Of a stretch of 64,000 nucleotides of DNA, positions 18,515 through 26,797 are shown piece by piece. Every line of letters begins with the position of its first letter. The stretch's first letter is position 1. This stretch comes from Ruegeria sp. 6PALISEP08 (GTDB lineage Bacteria > Pseudomonadota > Alphaproteobacteria > Rhodobacterales > Rhodobacteraceae). Under the pieces are notes generated by a model that was not told the DNA's origin, did not search any database, and saw nothing but the letters and a program-made list of their open reading frames with translations. The stretch is from the NCBI RefSeq assembly GCF_001238295.1, contig NZ_LGXZ01000008.1:124001-188000 (forward strand). Direction: 5' to 3'. Position numbers and translations under genes: made by a program.

Positions 18515-19741
18515 ATGTCCGCGCCCAAGAAAGTTGTTCTGGCCTATTCCGGTGGCCTTGATACCTCGATCATTCTGAAATGGCTGCAGACCGAGTATGG
18601 TTGTGAAGTTGTGACCTTCACTGCCGATCTGGGTCAGGGCGAGGAGCTTGAGCCCGCTCGCCAAAAAGCCGAACTGCTGGGGATCAAGCCCGAGAACATC
18701 TATATCGAAGACATCCGCGAAGAATTCGTCCGCGATTTCGTTTTCCCGATGTTCCGCGCCAACGCCCAGTATGAAGGTCTGTACCTGCTGGGCACTTCGA
18801 TCGCGCGCCCGTTGATCTCGAAACGTCTGGTTGAGATTGCCGAGGCCACCGGTGCCGATGCTGTCGCACACGGTGCGACCGGCAAGGGCAACGATCAGGT
18901 GCGGTTCGAACTGGCCGCTTATGCGCTGAACCCCGAGATCAAGGTGATCGCGCCCTGGCGCGAATGGGACCTGACCAGTCGCACCAAGCTGCTGGAATGG
19001 GCCGAAGCACACCAGATTCCGATTGCCAAAGACAAACGCGGCGAGGCTCCGTTCTCGGTTGACGCGAACCTGCTGCATACCTCGTCCGAAGGCAAGGTTC
19101 TGGAAGACCCCGCCGATATGGCACCCGACTATGTCTATCAGCGCACCGTTCACCCAGAGGATGCGCCGAACGAGCCTGAATTCATCGAAATCGGCTTCGA
19201 AAAAGGCGACGCGGTCAGCATCAATGGCGAGGCGATGAGCCCGGCCACCATCCTGACCAAGCTGAACGAATATGGCGGCAAGCACGGCATTGGCCGTCTG
19301 GACCTGGTCGAAGGCCGTTTCGTGGGCATGAAGTCGCGTGGCATCTATGAAACGCCCGGCGGCACCATCCTGTTGGAAGCGCATCGCGGGATCGAGTCCA
19401 TCACCATGGACCGTGGCGCGATGCACCTGAAAGATCAGCTGATGCCGCAATATGCTGAGCTGATCTATAACGGCTTTTGGTATTCGCCCGAGCGTGAGAT
19501 GCTGCAAGCTGCCATTGATAAATCGCAAGAGCACGTCACCGGCACCGTTCGTTTGAAACTGTACAAGGGTCTGGCCTCGACCGTGGGCCGCTGGTCAGAT
19601 CACTCGCTGTACTCTGAGGCGCATGTGACGTTTGAGGAAGACGCCGGCGCGTATGATCAGACAGACGCGGCAGGTTTCATTCAGCTGAATGCGCTGCGTC
19701 TGAAACTGCTGGCCGCACGCGACAAGCGTTTGTCCAAGTGA
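18515..19741 (+). CDS. argG: Argininosuccinate synthase
   Basis: A 408-residue enzyme joining citrulline and aspartate with ATP in arginine synthesis. The PP-loop AYSGGLDTS is at residues 10-18. The [16 protein letters not shown] stretch and the later SPERE and YKG motifs are conserved family landmarks. The start ATG follows AAAGGGAAG. The stop overlaps the next start as GTGA (19738-19741), coupling it to a DUF1810 gene. Length and motifs are typical of the bacterial type I enzyme. Confidence 0.95.
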   Translation: MSAPKKVVLAYSGGLDTSIILKWLQTEYGCEVVTFTADLGQGEELEPARQKAELLGIKPENIYIEDIREEFVRDFVFPMFRANAQYEGLYLLGTSIARPLISKRLVEIAEATGADAVAHGATGKGNDQVRFELAAYALNPEIKVIAPWREWDLTSRTKLLEWAEAHQIPIAKDKRGEAPFSVDANLLHTSSEGKVLEDPADMAPDYVYQRTVHPEDAPNEPEFIEIGFEKGDAVSINGEAMSPATILTKLNEYGGKHGIGRLDLVEGRFVGMKSRGIYETPGGTILLEAHRGIESITMDRGAMHLKDQLMPQYAELIYNGFWYSPEREMLQAAIDKSQEHVTGTVRLKLYKGLASTVGRWSDHSLYSEAHVTFEEDAGAYDQTDAAGFIQLNALRLKLLAARDKRLSK

Positions 19742-20178
19742 TTGACGAAGACGATAACGACGACGAACTCGATATGTTCATCGAGGCGCAGGACACGGTT
19801 TGGGCCGATGTCCTGCGTGAATTGGAGCAGGGGCAGAAAACCAGCCACTGGATGTGGTTTGTGTTTCCGCAACTGGCCGAGCTGGGTCAATCCCATATGG
19901 CTCAGCTCTACGGGATCGAAGATCTGGATGAGGCCACGGCCTATCTGAACCACCCGGAACTGCGCCGTCGCCTGACCAAAGCAGCGTCGCTTATACTGTT
20001 GCACAAAGGGCGGGATGCCGCTGACATTCTGGGTGGGATCGATGCGAAAAAGCTTCGGTCTTCGATGACACTGTTTTCTTCCGTAGCGGACGCTCCGGAA
20101 GAGTTTCAAGCTGTTCTCGACACCTTTTTTGGTGGTGAACCCTGCAATCGGACAGTTCAGAGCCTTGCCACTTCGTAA
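19738..20178 (+). CDS. DUF1810 family protein
   Basis: A 146-residue cytosolic protein of the DUF1810 (historically calpastatin-like) family. The diagnostic run [13 protein letters not shown]...[15 protein letters not shown] followed by MAQLYGI is clear. The function is unknown. It begins with GTG overlapping the argG stop (GTGA). The acidic start ([13 protein letters not shown]) precedes the domain. The coupling to argG is probably only an operon arrangement. Confidence 0.8.
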   Translation: MIDEDDNDDELDMFIEAQDTVWADVLRELEQGQKTSHWMWFVFPQLAELGQSHMAQLYGIEDLDEATAYLNHPELRRRLTKAASLILLHKGRDAADILGGIDAKKLRSSMTLFSSVADAPEEFQAVLDTFFGGEPCNRTVQSLATS

Positions 20179-20257
20179 TCGGAAGTTCCCGTTGGGTCAG
20201 CCTTGCCTGCGCGCCAGCTGACCCTTTACGCATTCGGAAACTGCGAAAGGAACCCGG

Positions 20258-20539
20258 ATGCTTCAAGACATCGCTGACGGAATTCAAAAGGGTCTGAACG
20301 GCAAAACCTTTGATGGATCGTTGAAATTCGATTGTGGCGAGGACGGGGTGATTGTTCTGGCTGACAGTCAGGCCACGACGCAGGATCAAGAAACGGATTG
20401 CACCATCCGCATCTCACAGGACAACCTGACCAAGCTGCTGACTGGAAAGCTGAACCCGATGACAGGTGTTGCTATGGGTAAGCTCAAGATCTCGGGCAAT
20501 ATGGGCGTCGCGATGAAGCTGGGGCAGCTGCTGGGCTAA
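20258..20539 (+). CDS. SCP2 sterol-binding domain protein
   Basis: A 93-residue single-domain SCP2 protein, a small hydrophobic-tunnel lipid-binding fold. The pattern DCTIRISQDNLTKLLTGKLNPMTGVAMGKLKISG is highly typical in composition and spacing: a TI-x-(I/M) strand, then the L-x-G-x-L-(N/D)-P and GKLKI(S/K)G motifs. The ligand is unknown. It follows the DUF1810 gene after an 80-bp gap and ends 2 bp before the convergent end of the catabolic operon. It is not obviously part of either neighbour's pathway. Confidence 0.85.
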   Translation: MLQDIADGIQKGLNGKTFDGSLKFDCGEDGVIVLADSQATTQDQETDCTIRISQDNLTKLLTGKLNPMTGVAMGKLKISGNMGVAMKLGQLLG

Positions 20540-20541
20540 GC

Positions 20542-21468
20542 TCAGCGGAACTCCGCAATAGATTTCTGCATCGCCAGGATCAATGCGTCCCGCTGCCCAG
20601 ACAGCTCGGCTGGCGTTTTCCCTGCGGCCTCAGCGATCACACCGTCTACAAGCTGCTGAGCGACCTCATCGGTCAAATAGACCTGACCTAAATCGTCCCA
20701 CCATCCATTGAACGTATCGGAGAAATGGTCGCAAAACGCCCTGAGCCCACCTTCCCCGGCACCGAGATTGAACAACATGGTTGGCCCCATTGCCGCCCAT
20801 CTGACGCCCGGTCCGGCCCAGACGGCCTTGTCCACATCCTCGACCGATGCAACGCCCGATACCACTAGATGGATAGCTTCGCGCCACAGCGCAGCTTGCA
20901 GCCGGTTTGCAACGTGGCCAGGCACCTCTTTGTTGACCCGGATCGTGGTCTTGCCCAAGCTTTCATAAAACACCTGCGCTGCATCAACGACGCCGTTGGC
21001 TGTTTTTTCATTTCCCATCACCTCGACCAGCGGGATCAGGTGTGGCGGGTTGAACGGATGTCCCAATACAAAGCGTGACGGGTCAGACCAGCCCGGCTGC
21101 ATTTGTCCCAGTGTTAAACCTGACGCGGAGCTGGCGACAATTGCGCTCTTTGACAGAGCGGATTCGATCTCGGCAAAGGTTGTATGTTTGATCTGCAGAC
21201 GCTCGGGCACATTTTCCTGAACAAATCCTGCACCGGCCACCGCAGCAGCAGCGCTGGAATGAAACGTAATCACGTCCGGATTTCCGTTATCCGTCAGACC
21301 TAGCGCATCCAGCGTCGGCCATGCGTCCTCGATGTATTGGCGTACTTTCCATTCGACTTTTGGATCGGGATCAAAGAGGGCAACGGAACGCCCGGACGCC
21401 AGAAAAAGCGCTGCCCAACTGGCACCAATGACGCCTCCGCCCAGGCAGGCCGTGTGTTGTATTTTCAT
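20542..21468 (-). CDS. 3-hydroxyacyl-CoA-dehydrogenase-family enzyme, L-carnitine dehydrogenase-like
   Basis: A 308-residue NAD-dependent dehydrogenase. The Rossmann loop GGGVIG is at 10-15, followed by the N-terminal domain with ENVPERLQIK and GHPFNPPHLIPLVEV (the catalytic His region). The C-terminal helical domain has WREAIHLV and GPGVRWAAMGP. The AWPTLDALGL and QENVPER segments resemble carnitine 3-dehydrogenase more than fatty-acid FadB/PaaH types. Carnitine dehydrogenase makes 3-dehydrocarnitine, the substrate of BKACE enzymes, and a BKACE gene lies two genes upstream in this operon. The start overlaps the previous stop (TAATG). Lambda-crystallin/gulonate dehydrogenase is an alternative. 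Confidence 0.75.
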   Translation of the reverse strand: MKIQHTACLGGGVIGASWAALFLASGRSVALFDPDPKVEWKVRQYIEDAWPTLDALGLTDNGNPDVITFHSSAAAAVAGAGFVQENVPERLQIKHTTFAEIESALSKSAIVASSASGLTLGQMQPGWSDPSRFVLGHPFNPPHLIPLVEVMGNEKTANGVVDAAQVFYESLGKTTIRVNKEVPGHVANRLQAALWREAIHLVVSGVASVEDVDKAVWAGPGVRWAAMGPTMLFNLGAGEGGLRAFCDHFSDTFNGWWDDLGQVYLTDEVAQQLVDGVIAEAAGKTPAELSGQRDALILAMQKSIAEFR

Positions 21469-22208
21469 TAGAACAATCCCGGGTTCAAAGGTGAGGCGGC
21501 CGTCATACCACCGTCCACCGTGAAAAGTTGACCTGTCGCAAAGCTTGCCTCATTCGACGCCAGCCAGACGGCAATACTCGCAATATCCTCGGGCTTGCCA
21601 AAGCGGCGCGTGGCATGGCGGGCGATCGCATCCCGGCGCGCGGCGTCGGGATCATTGGCCAACTCAAACGCGGCGTCCAACATTCCTGTTTCGATCCAAC
21701 CGGGACAAATCGCGTTGCAGCGGATTTTTGGCCCATGATCGACCGCGATAGAACGGGTCAAACCATGCACAAAGGCCTTGGAGGCGTTGTACAGCGCCAT
21801 GGATGGATCGGCGAATTGCCCAGAAATAGAGCCTATATTGATGATTGAAGCGCCCTCATCCATCCTTGGGATATAGGCCCGGCACATGTTGAAAACGCCC
21901 CGACAATTGGTGCCGATCACTGCGTCCCAATCCGCGTCCGAACTGTCAGGGACAGCCTTTTCGACCTGAACGCCTGCGTTGTTCACAAGAATGTCGGTGC
22001 CGTTTGTGGTTGCGGCCAACGCTTTGACCGCATCCGGGTCCGTAACATCCAGCGGATACCAGATGATGTCGTCAGCCAGCCCATCGGGCCGCGCCCCGCG
22101 CCCGCACGTCGTCACTGTCGCGCCTTCACTGCAAAAGGCCTCGACAATCCCGCGACCGATGCCTTGCCGTCCACCTGTCACCAGCGCTCTTTTCCCAGTC
22201 AACCGCAT
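21468..22208 (-). CDS. Short-chain dehydrogenase/reductase (SDR)
   Basis: A 246-residue classical SDR. The nucleotide motif TGGRQGIG is at residues 11-18, NNAG at about 76-79, and catalytic Ser/Tyr/Lys are in GSISG, Tyr140 and Lys144 (YNASK). The C-terminal GQLFTVDGGM is typical. The ATG at 22208 is preferred because GAAGG lies upstream; a GTG at 22229 is in frame. It lies 61 bp after the BKACE gene, the only gap of any size in the operon, and its stop overlaps the dehydrogenase start by one base. The substrate is unknown; a hydroxyl or carbonyl intermediate of this operon's pathway is the obvious guess. Confidence 0.8.
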   Translation of the reverse strand: MRLTGKRALVTGGRQGIGRGIVEAFCSEGATVTTCGRGARPDGLADDIIWYPLDVTDPDAVKALAATTNGTDILVNNAGVQVEKAVPDSSDADWDAVIGTNCRGVFNMCRAYIPRMDEGASIINIGSISGQFADPSMALYNASKAFVHGLTRSIAVDHGPKIRCNAICPGWIETGMLDAAFELANDPDAARRDAIARHATRRFGKPEDIASIAVWLASNEASFATGQLFTVDGGMTAASPLNPGLF

Positions 22209-22269
22209 CAGTATACCTTCCCTCGGCACCCGTCGCCAAAACGCGTGTTTGTTTGCATATCTTCCCCCG

Positions 22270-23199
22270 TCAAAATGCGGTCTGGTCGTTGCCCTTCAAG
22301 CCTAACCGTTGGCGGGCCTCATCCGGAGAGGCGACCGTCAGGCCAAGGTTTTCGATGATTGAGCGGATCTTGCGGACCTGATCAGCGTTGGATTTCGCCT
22401 TTTCACCGGGCCCGATGTAAAGGCTGTCTTCCAGCCCAACCCGCACGTTGCCGCCAAGAATTGCGGCCTGAGTGGTAAAGGCCATCTGGTGCCGACCGGC
22501 GGCCAGAACCGACCATTCATAGCTGTCGCCGAACAGCTTTTCAGCAATCGAATGCATGTGCATCAGGTTATCGAGGTCGGCCCCCACGCCGCCCAGAATT
22601 CCAAAAACCATCTGGATGAAAAACGGCGGCTTTACCCAACCTTGGTCGACGACCCAGGCCAGGTTGTAGAGGTGCCCCAGATCGTAGCATTCAAACTCGA
22701 ACTTCGTGCCGTGGCCTTCACCCAGTTCCTTCATCGCATATTCGATATCAGCGAATGTATTGCGGAAGATGAAGTCGCGGGTCATATCCAGAAAATCGGG
22801 CTCCCAGTCATGTTTCCAGCCCGAGTATTTCTGCATCATCGGGAAAATGCCGAAATTCATCGACCCCATATTCATGCTGGCCATTTCGGGGCTGGCACGC
22901 AGCGCCGCGCGCAGGCGTTCTTCGCGCGTCATGCCCAGCCCGCCTCCGGTTGAGACATTCATGACAGCACCCGTCGCCTGCTTTATGCGGGGAAGGAATT
23001 GCATAAAGAGGTCCGGATCCGGGTCGGGGCGACCGTTTTCGGGGTTGCGGGCATGCAAGTGAATGATCGATGCCCCAGCCTCGACCGCACCGATGCTGGC
23101 CTCGGTTATCTCATTCGGTGTGATAGGAAGATGTTCAGACATGGTGGGCGTGTGAATCCCGCCAGTCGGAGCACAGGTGATGATGACCGGTTTGCTCAT
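22270..23199 (-). CDS. Beta-keto acid cleavage enzyme (BKACE, DUF849)
   Basis: A 309-residue TIM-barrel enzyme of the DUF849 family. These condense a beta-keto acid with acetyl-CoA, yielding acetoacetate and a new CoA ester. The N-terminal CAPTGG and the zinc-binding HLH (His47, His49 in IIHLHARNP) are present, as are NVSTGGG, GSMNFG and the C-terminal VRVGLEDSLYIG. Family members act on 3-keto-5-aminohexanoate, dehydrocarnitine and others. The nearby carnitine-dehydrogenase-like gene makes a quaternary-ammonium beta-keto acid the best guess. The ATG at 23199 overlaps the upstream SDR stop as ATGA. Confidence 0.85.
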   Translation of the reverse strand: MSKPVIITCAPTGGIHTPTMSEHLPITPNEITEASIGAVEAGASIIHLHARNPENGRPDPDPDLFMQFLPRIKQATGAVMNVSTGGGLGMTREERLRAALRASPEMASMNMGSMNFGIFPMMQKYSGWKHDWEPDFLDMTRDFIFRNTFADIEYAMKELGEGHGTKFEFECYDLGHLYNLAWVVDQGWVKPPFFIQMVFGILGGVGADLDNLMHMHSIAEKLFGDSYEWSVLAAGRHQMAFTTQAAILGGNVRVGLEDSLYIGPGEKAKSNADQVRKIRSIIENLGLTVASPDEARQRLGLKGNDQTAF

Positions 23200-23990
23200 A
23201 GCTTCATCTGCTGAACTTGCGCGCTCAGCCCTCCGTCCAGAACCCAAAGCTGACCGCTGGCATAGCGCGCCTCGTCCGAAGCCAGCCAGTTCACCAGATT
23301 GGCAATATCGTCAGGCGTTCCATATGTGCGCATCGGATGCACGTCACGCACGGCCTGTTGTAGTTGATCGATGGTCTTACCGCCTCCGCCAGAACCATCG
23401 CCGGTAAAAAAGCTCTGCAACATGGGCGTGTCGACATAGCCGGGACATATGGCATTCACGCGAATACCCTCCGGCCCGTGATCACACGCCATCGCACGGG
23501 TCAGAGCGTGAACCGCCCCTTTGGTTGCGCAATAGGCGGCAAGGCCGGGGTCAGCAATAAACCCGTCATAGCTGCCAAAATTGATGATTGAGGCTGATGC
23601 TCCCGACGCAGCCCCTTTGCGCAAAAGTGGCAGCGCGTGTTTTGAAGTTAAAAATGTGCCAGTGACATTCACCGCAAAGGACAGGTTCCATTCTTCCAGC
23701 GTGGTTTGTTCAATGGTCTTTTCAATCTCGATGCCAGCGGCGTTGACCAAAATGTCCAATTGGCCGACTTCGGCCCCAACCTGTTCCATCGCCGCAATTG
23801 CGTCAGCTTCCTGCGTGACGTCCAGTTTCACAAAGATGCTGCCGTCGTCGTTATGGACCGTCAGAGATCCCTCGGGCGTCAGATCAGCTGCATAGACCCG
23901 CGCACCCTCGCGCAGGAAACGCGCCACGATCGCGCGCCCGATCCCGCCGCGTCCACCGGTCACAAGGGCTGTTTTTCCTTCCAGCATCAT
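23196..23990 (-). CDS. Short-chain dehydrogenase/reductase (SDR)
   Basis: A 264-residue classical SDR distinct from the other one in the operon. TGGRGGIG is at 11-18, then NAAG, a serine in INFGSYDG, and YCATK for the catalytic Tyr and Lys. ICPGYVDTPM follows, and a Gly-rich insertion (GDGSGGGGK) lies before the C-terminal LDGG. The ATG at 23990 overlaps the sulfatase stop as ATGA and its stop overlaps the BKACE start in the same way, so it is tightly coupled to both. The sequence does not show the substrate; 3-hydroxybutyrate-dehydrogenase-like activity on the acetoacetate from BKACE is one possibility. Confidence 0.8.
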   Translation of the reverse strand: MMLEGKTALVTGGRGGIGRAIVARFLREGARVYAADLTPEGSLTVHNDDGSIFVKLDVTQEADAIAAMEQVGAEVGQLDILVNAAGIEIEKTIEQTTLEEWNLSFAVNVTGTFLTSKHALPLLRKGAASGASASIINFGSYDGFIADPGLAAYCATKGAVHALTRAMACDHGPEGIRVNAICPGYVDTPMLQSFFTGDGSGGGGKTIDQLQQAVRDVHPMRTYGTPDDIANLVNWLASDEARYASGQLWVLDGGLSAQVQQMKL

Positions 23991-25522
23991 TCTTTGGTCT
24001 CCTTCAAAGGCGGATAGCGATAGCGGGTCGCAGCGACCGTCCAATCCATATGGTTGCGCACGTATTCCTGAGTGGCATCTCGTGGCGGGTTGTAGTCCCA
24101 GGCCTCACCGGCACCCGCCTCCATCGCAGAGTGAAGGGCGCGACGGGACCTTTGTGTCGAGATCACGTCCGCGCGCAGGCTTTCGCTGTTCCAACGTCGT
24201 GCAACTTCTTCAGCAAACTGTGCGGACAGTTCAGCGTAGGCAGGGTCGCCAGCACGATTCACTTTCTCCAGCGGGTCTTTTGAAAGATCGTAAAGTTGTG
24301 GAGGGTCCGGGTCGCAGTGAATGTATTTCAGGGGGCCGCGCCGGATCATGAACACCGGATATGGCGTCATCTCGGCGCAATACTCTCCGATGGCTTCATC
24401 CACTGGGTCGGTTTCTCTGCGCGCAAGAGGCATTAGGGATCGACCGTCAATCGGTTCGCCGTAGATCGCATCAGAGCCTCCGGCGATGTCCACAAATGTC
24501 GGCAACAGATCAAGCAAGGAACAGGCGTTGGAAGCGCAACCTTTGGCTACGCCCGGGCCTGCCATGATCAACGGAACACGGGCTGAGTGCTCGAAGAAGT
24601 TCATCTTGTACCAAAGGCCTCGCTCACCCAGCATATCGCCGTGGTCTGCGGTGACGATGACGATGGTGTTGTCCAATTCTCCGATATCTTCCAGCGCCTT
24701 CACCATCGCGCCAACCTTGCTGTCGAAAAAGCTGACGTTTGCCAGATAGGCACGTCGCGCTCGTCGGATTTCTTCTTCGGTCAAAGGGACATAGCTCGCC
24801 TCAATCCCATCCATGACGCGGCGCGAGAACGGGTCTTGTTCCTCAGGCGTCAGAGTGAGCTCCGGCATCGGAACGTCTGCGTCGGAATACAGGTTCCACC
24901 ATTCCGGTTTGGCCACATAAGGGTCATGCGGATGGATAAAGCTGGCCACCATGCAGAACGGGGCTTCCTCCCCAGCCGCCCGGTCTCGGCCCCTGTCGAT
25001 CAACCAGCGGCGCGCCGCAAACTCGACCTCGTCGTCATAGTCTGTCTGGAAGGTGGCGACCGCCTCGCCACTTTCCTTAATCGTTTGCATATTGTGATAC
25101 CACTTGTCGATCCGCTCGTCCGGGGCTTCCCAATCCGGGGTCCAGGCGAAATCGGCGGGGTAAATGTCGGTGGTCACACGGTCTTGAAACCCGTGTTTCT
25201 GGTCCGGTCCAACAAAGTGCATTTTGCCCGACAGGCAGGTGCGATAGCCCAGCGATTTGAGGTAATGCGCAAAGGTCGGGACCGAGGCGCGAAACTCGCT
25301 GGCATTGTCATAGGCCGCGATCCGACTGATCAACTGCCCGGACATGAACGCAAACCGTGACGGTGCGCAGAGAGGCGAGTTGCAATAGGCCGCATCAAAT
25401 CGCATCCCGCGCGCGGCAAGTGCGTCGATATGAGGGGTCTTGACCGTTGGATGGCCGTAAGCGCCGCAAAAATGCGGCGCCAGTTGATCGGCCATGATCA
25501 CAACGATGTTGGGTCGTGTCAC
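23987..25522 (-). CDS. betC: Choline-sulfatase-like type I sulfatase
   Basis: A 511-residue arylsulfatase-superfamily enzyme. Cys52 in SPLCAPSRFAFMSGQ fits the C-x-P-S-R signature, in which the cysteine becomes formylglycine. Metal-site residues include Asp12 (MADQ) and TADHGDMLGERG. The segments LSGKMHFVGPDQKHGF, YPADFAWTPDW and WYHNM closely resemble BetC, which hydrolyses choline-O-sulfate to choline and sulfate. The start is GTG at 25522, overlapping the Rieske stop (GTGA). Unusually, there is no betA/betB/betI beside it; a related sulfate ester could be the true substrate. There is no signal peptide, so cytosolic action is expected. Confidence 0.8.
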   Translation of the reverse strand: MTRPNIVVIMADQLAPHFCGAYGHPTVKTPHIDALAARGMRFDAAYCNSPLCAPSRFAFMSGQLISRIAAYDNASEFRASVPTFAHYLKSLGYRTCLSGKMHFVGPDQKHGFQDRVTTDIYPADFAWTPDWEAPDERIDKWYHNMQTIKESGEAVATFQTDYDDEVEFAARRWLIDRGRDRAAGEEAPFCMVASFIHPHDPYVAKPEWWNLYSDADVPMPELTLTPEEQDPFSRRVMDGIEASYVPLTEEEIRRARRAYLANVSFFDSKVGAMVKALEDIGELDNTIVIVTADHGDMLGERGLWYKMNFFEHSARVPLIMAGPGVAKGCASNACSLLDLLPTFVDIAGGSDAIYGEPIDGRSLMPLARRETDPVDEAIGEYCAEMTPYPVFMIRRGPLKYIHCDPDPPQLYDLSKDPLEKVNRAGDPAYAELSAQFAEEVARRWNSESLRADVISTQRSRRALHSAMEAGAGEAWDYNPPRDATQEYVRNHMDWTVAATRYRYPPLKETKE

Positions 25523-26658
25523 GGTGCGGCCTTTGCGTAGGCGTCCAGAACAAGCCCGTGGAAGTGATGTACCGCATGTTCCGATTTGCCCGACCCATTC
25601 GGGTCATGCACGATCCGGCCTTGCGTAAAGGCCGGAGTGCTCATCCCGCGCTGAACACTTTCAACAATGTCGATGTCTTCGCGTTGCAGAACCTCATCGA
25701 GGTAGCGGATGGCCTCCAGCTCGGCCTCGTCTGGTTCAGGGGTTTCGAGAAAGAAATCATAGGTCTCGAGCGTCCGGTCAGGACCAATCGGGATGATGTT
25801 CAGCACGATCATCGAAGACCGCCCCGGATAGCGCATCAGACATGTGGTGGGCCACAGCCACCAAACAGCATGGGTGCGCACAGAGGCGTTGGAAACGTCA
25901 TAAGCCGTGTTGGCACCCTTGCCCGCCTCGGCCATATGGCTGGAGTAGATGCCGTATGTGGTCACCTTGTAGGTTTCCATATCAACCAGATCGCAGAAGT
26001 CCTTGTGGGCGGTGGGGCAGTGGTAGCATTCAAGGAAGTTGTCGACGACGTTCTTCCAATTCGACTTGATGTCATAGGTCAGGCGATGACCAAATGTCAG
26101 CTGCTCGATATCTGGTGCCCAGTGGCGGATTTCGGTTTCCAGATTTCCGGAAACGTCGCGTAAAGATGCTGCGTTAGAGTCTAGATTTACATAGATGAAG
26201 CCCGCAAATTCTTCGACTTGTACCTGATCGAGGCAGATATCTGACGTATTGAAGTTGGCCAGATCCTCGGTCTCGGGAGCACGTACCAGTTGGCCGTTCA
26301 GTTTGTAGACCCAGGCGTGATATGGGCACATGATACGGGTGGTTTCGCCTTCGCCCGACAGCAGATGATGGGCTCGGTGTTTGCACACGTTGTAAAAGGC
26401 GCGAAGTGCACCCTCGCGGTCGCGCACCACCGCAATTGGTCGCCCGCCAATTTCAACTGTTGTGTAAGAGCCCGGAGCGCGCAGCTTTTCGACATGACAG
26501 ACCCATTGCCATGTCTTGGCCAGGATTTCATTTTGATCGACCTGATACCAGGCCGGGTCAACATAGGCCTCAGCCTTCAGGGAACTGGTGTTGAAAGGAT
26601 CGGTGCTAAAACCATCAGAAATCCGTTTGAACTGGGTTTTGGACGGCAGCTGGTTCAT
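25519..26658 (-). CDS. Rieske non-heme iron oxygenase, quaternary-amine type (CntA/GbcA-like)
   Basis: A 379-residue oxygenase alpha subunit. The Rieske ligands are Cys92-x-His94 (CKH) and Cys111-x2-His114 (CPYH). The mononuclear iron site has His213 and His218 in ECYHCPTAH, and Glu210 occupies the bridging position that is Asp in most ring-hydroxylating oxygenases; a Glu there is typical of carnitine and betaine oxygenases. The ATG at 26658 is favoured because GGAG lies 7 nt upstream; the GTG at 26670 overlaps that site. It is the first gene of the operon. No reductase partner is in the window. The reaction is probably oxidative C-N cleavage or demethylation. Confidence 0.82.
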   Translation of the reverse strand: MNQLPSKTQFKRISDGFSTDPFNTSSLKAEAYVDPAWYQVDQNEILAKTWQWVCHVEKLRAPGSYTTVEIGGRPIAVVRDREGALRAFYNVCKHRAHHLLSGEGETTRIMCPYHAWVYKLNGQLVRAPETEDLANFNTSDICLDQVQVEEFAGFIYVNLDSNAASLRDVSGNLETEIRHWAPDIEQLTFGHRLTYDIKSNWKNVVDNFLECYHCPTAHKDFCDLVDMETYKVTTYGIYSSHMAEAGKGANTAYDVSNASVRTHAVWWLWPTTCLMRYPGRSSMIVLNIIPIGPDRTLETYDFFLETPEPDEAELEAIRYLDEVLQREDIDIVESVQRGMSTPAFTQGRIVHDPNGSGKSEHAVHHFHGLVLDAYAKAAP

Positions 26659-26676
26659 TGGTTGCTCCACAGCTCA

Positions 26677-26692
26677 GGGGCAGCTCTGCCCC
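26677..26692. repeat. Perfect inverted repeat just upstream of the Rieske gene
   Basis: GGGGCAG and CTGCCCC face each other with a 2-nt centre, 19 bp upstream of the operon's first ATG and directly before its ribosome site. It could be an operator for the adjacent GlxA-type regulator or a leader hairpin that affects translation. No T-run follows on the coding strand, so it is not a standard terminator. Confidence 0.5.
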
Positions 26693-26797
26693 AATGATTG
26701 ACGTGTGACGCGTATGATCTTCTGAGTCTCAGCTAAACTCTTTACTTTTTTCGCCGCACTATATTCATTTTTAGCCAACTTGATAAATACCACAGCG

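Noticed and set aside
18494..19534. A 346-codon minus-strand frame opposite argG
   Set aside because: It is antisense to an unmistakable argininosuccinate synthase and has no domain or ribosome site support.
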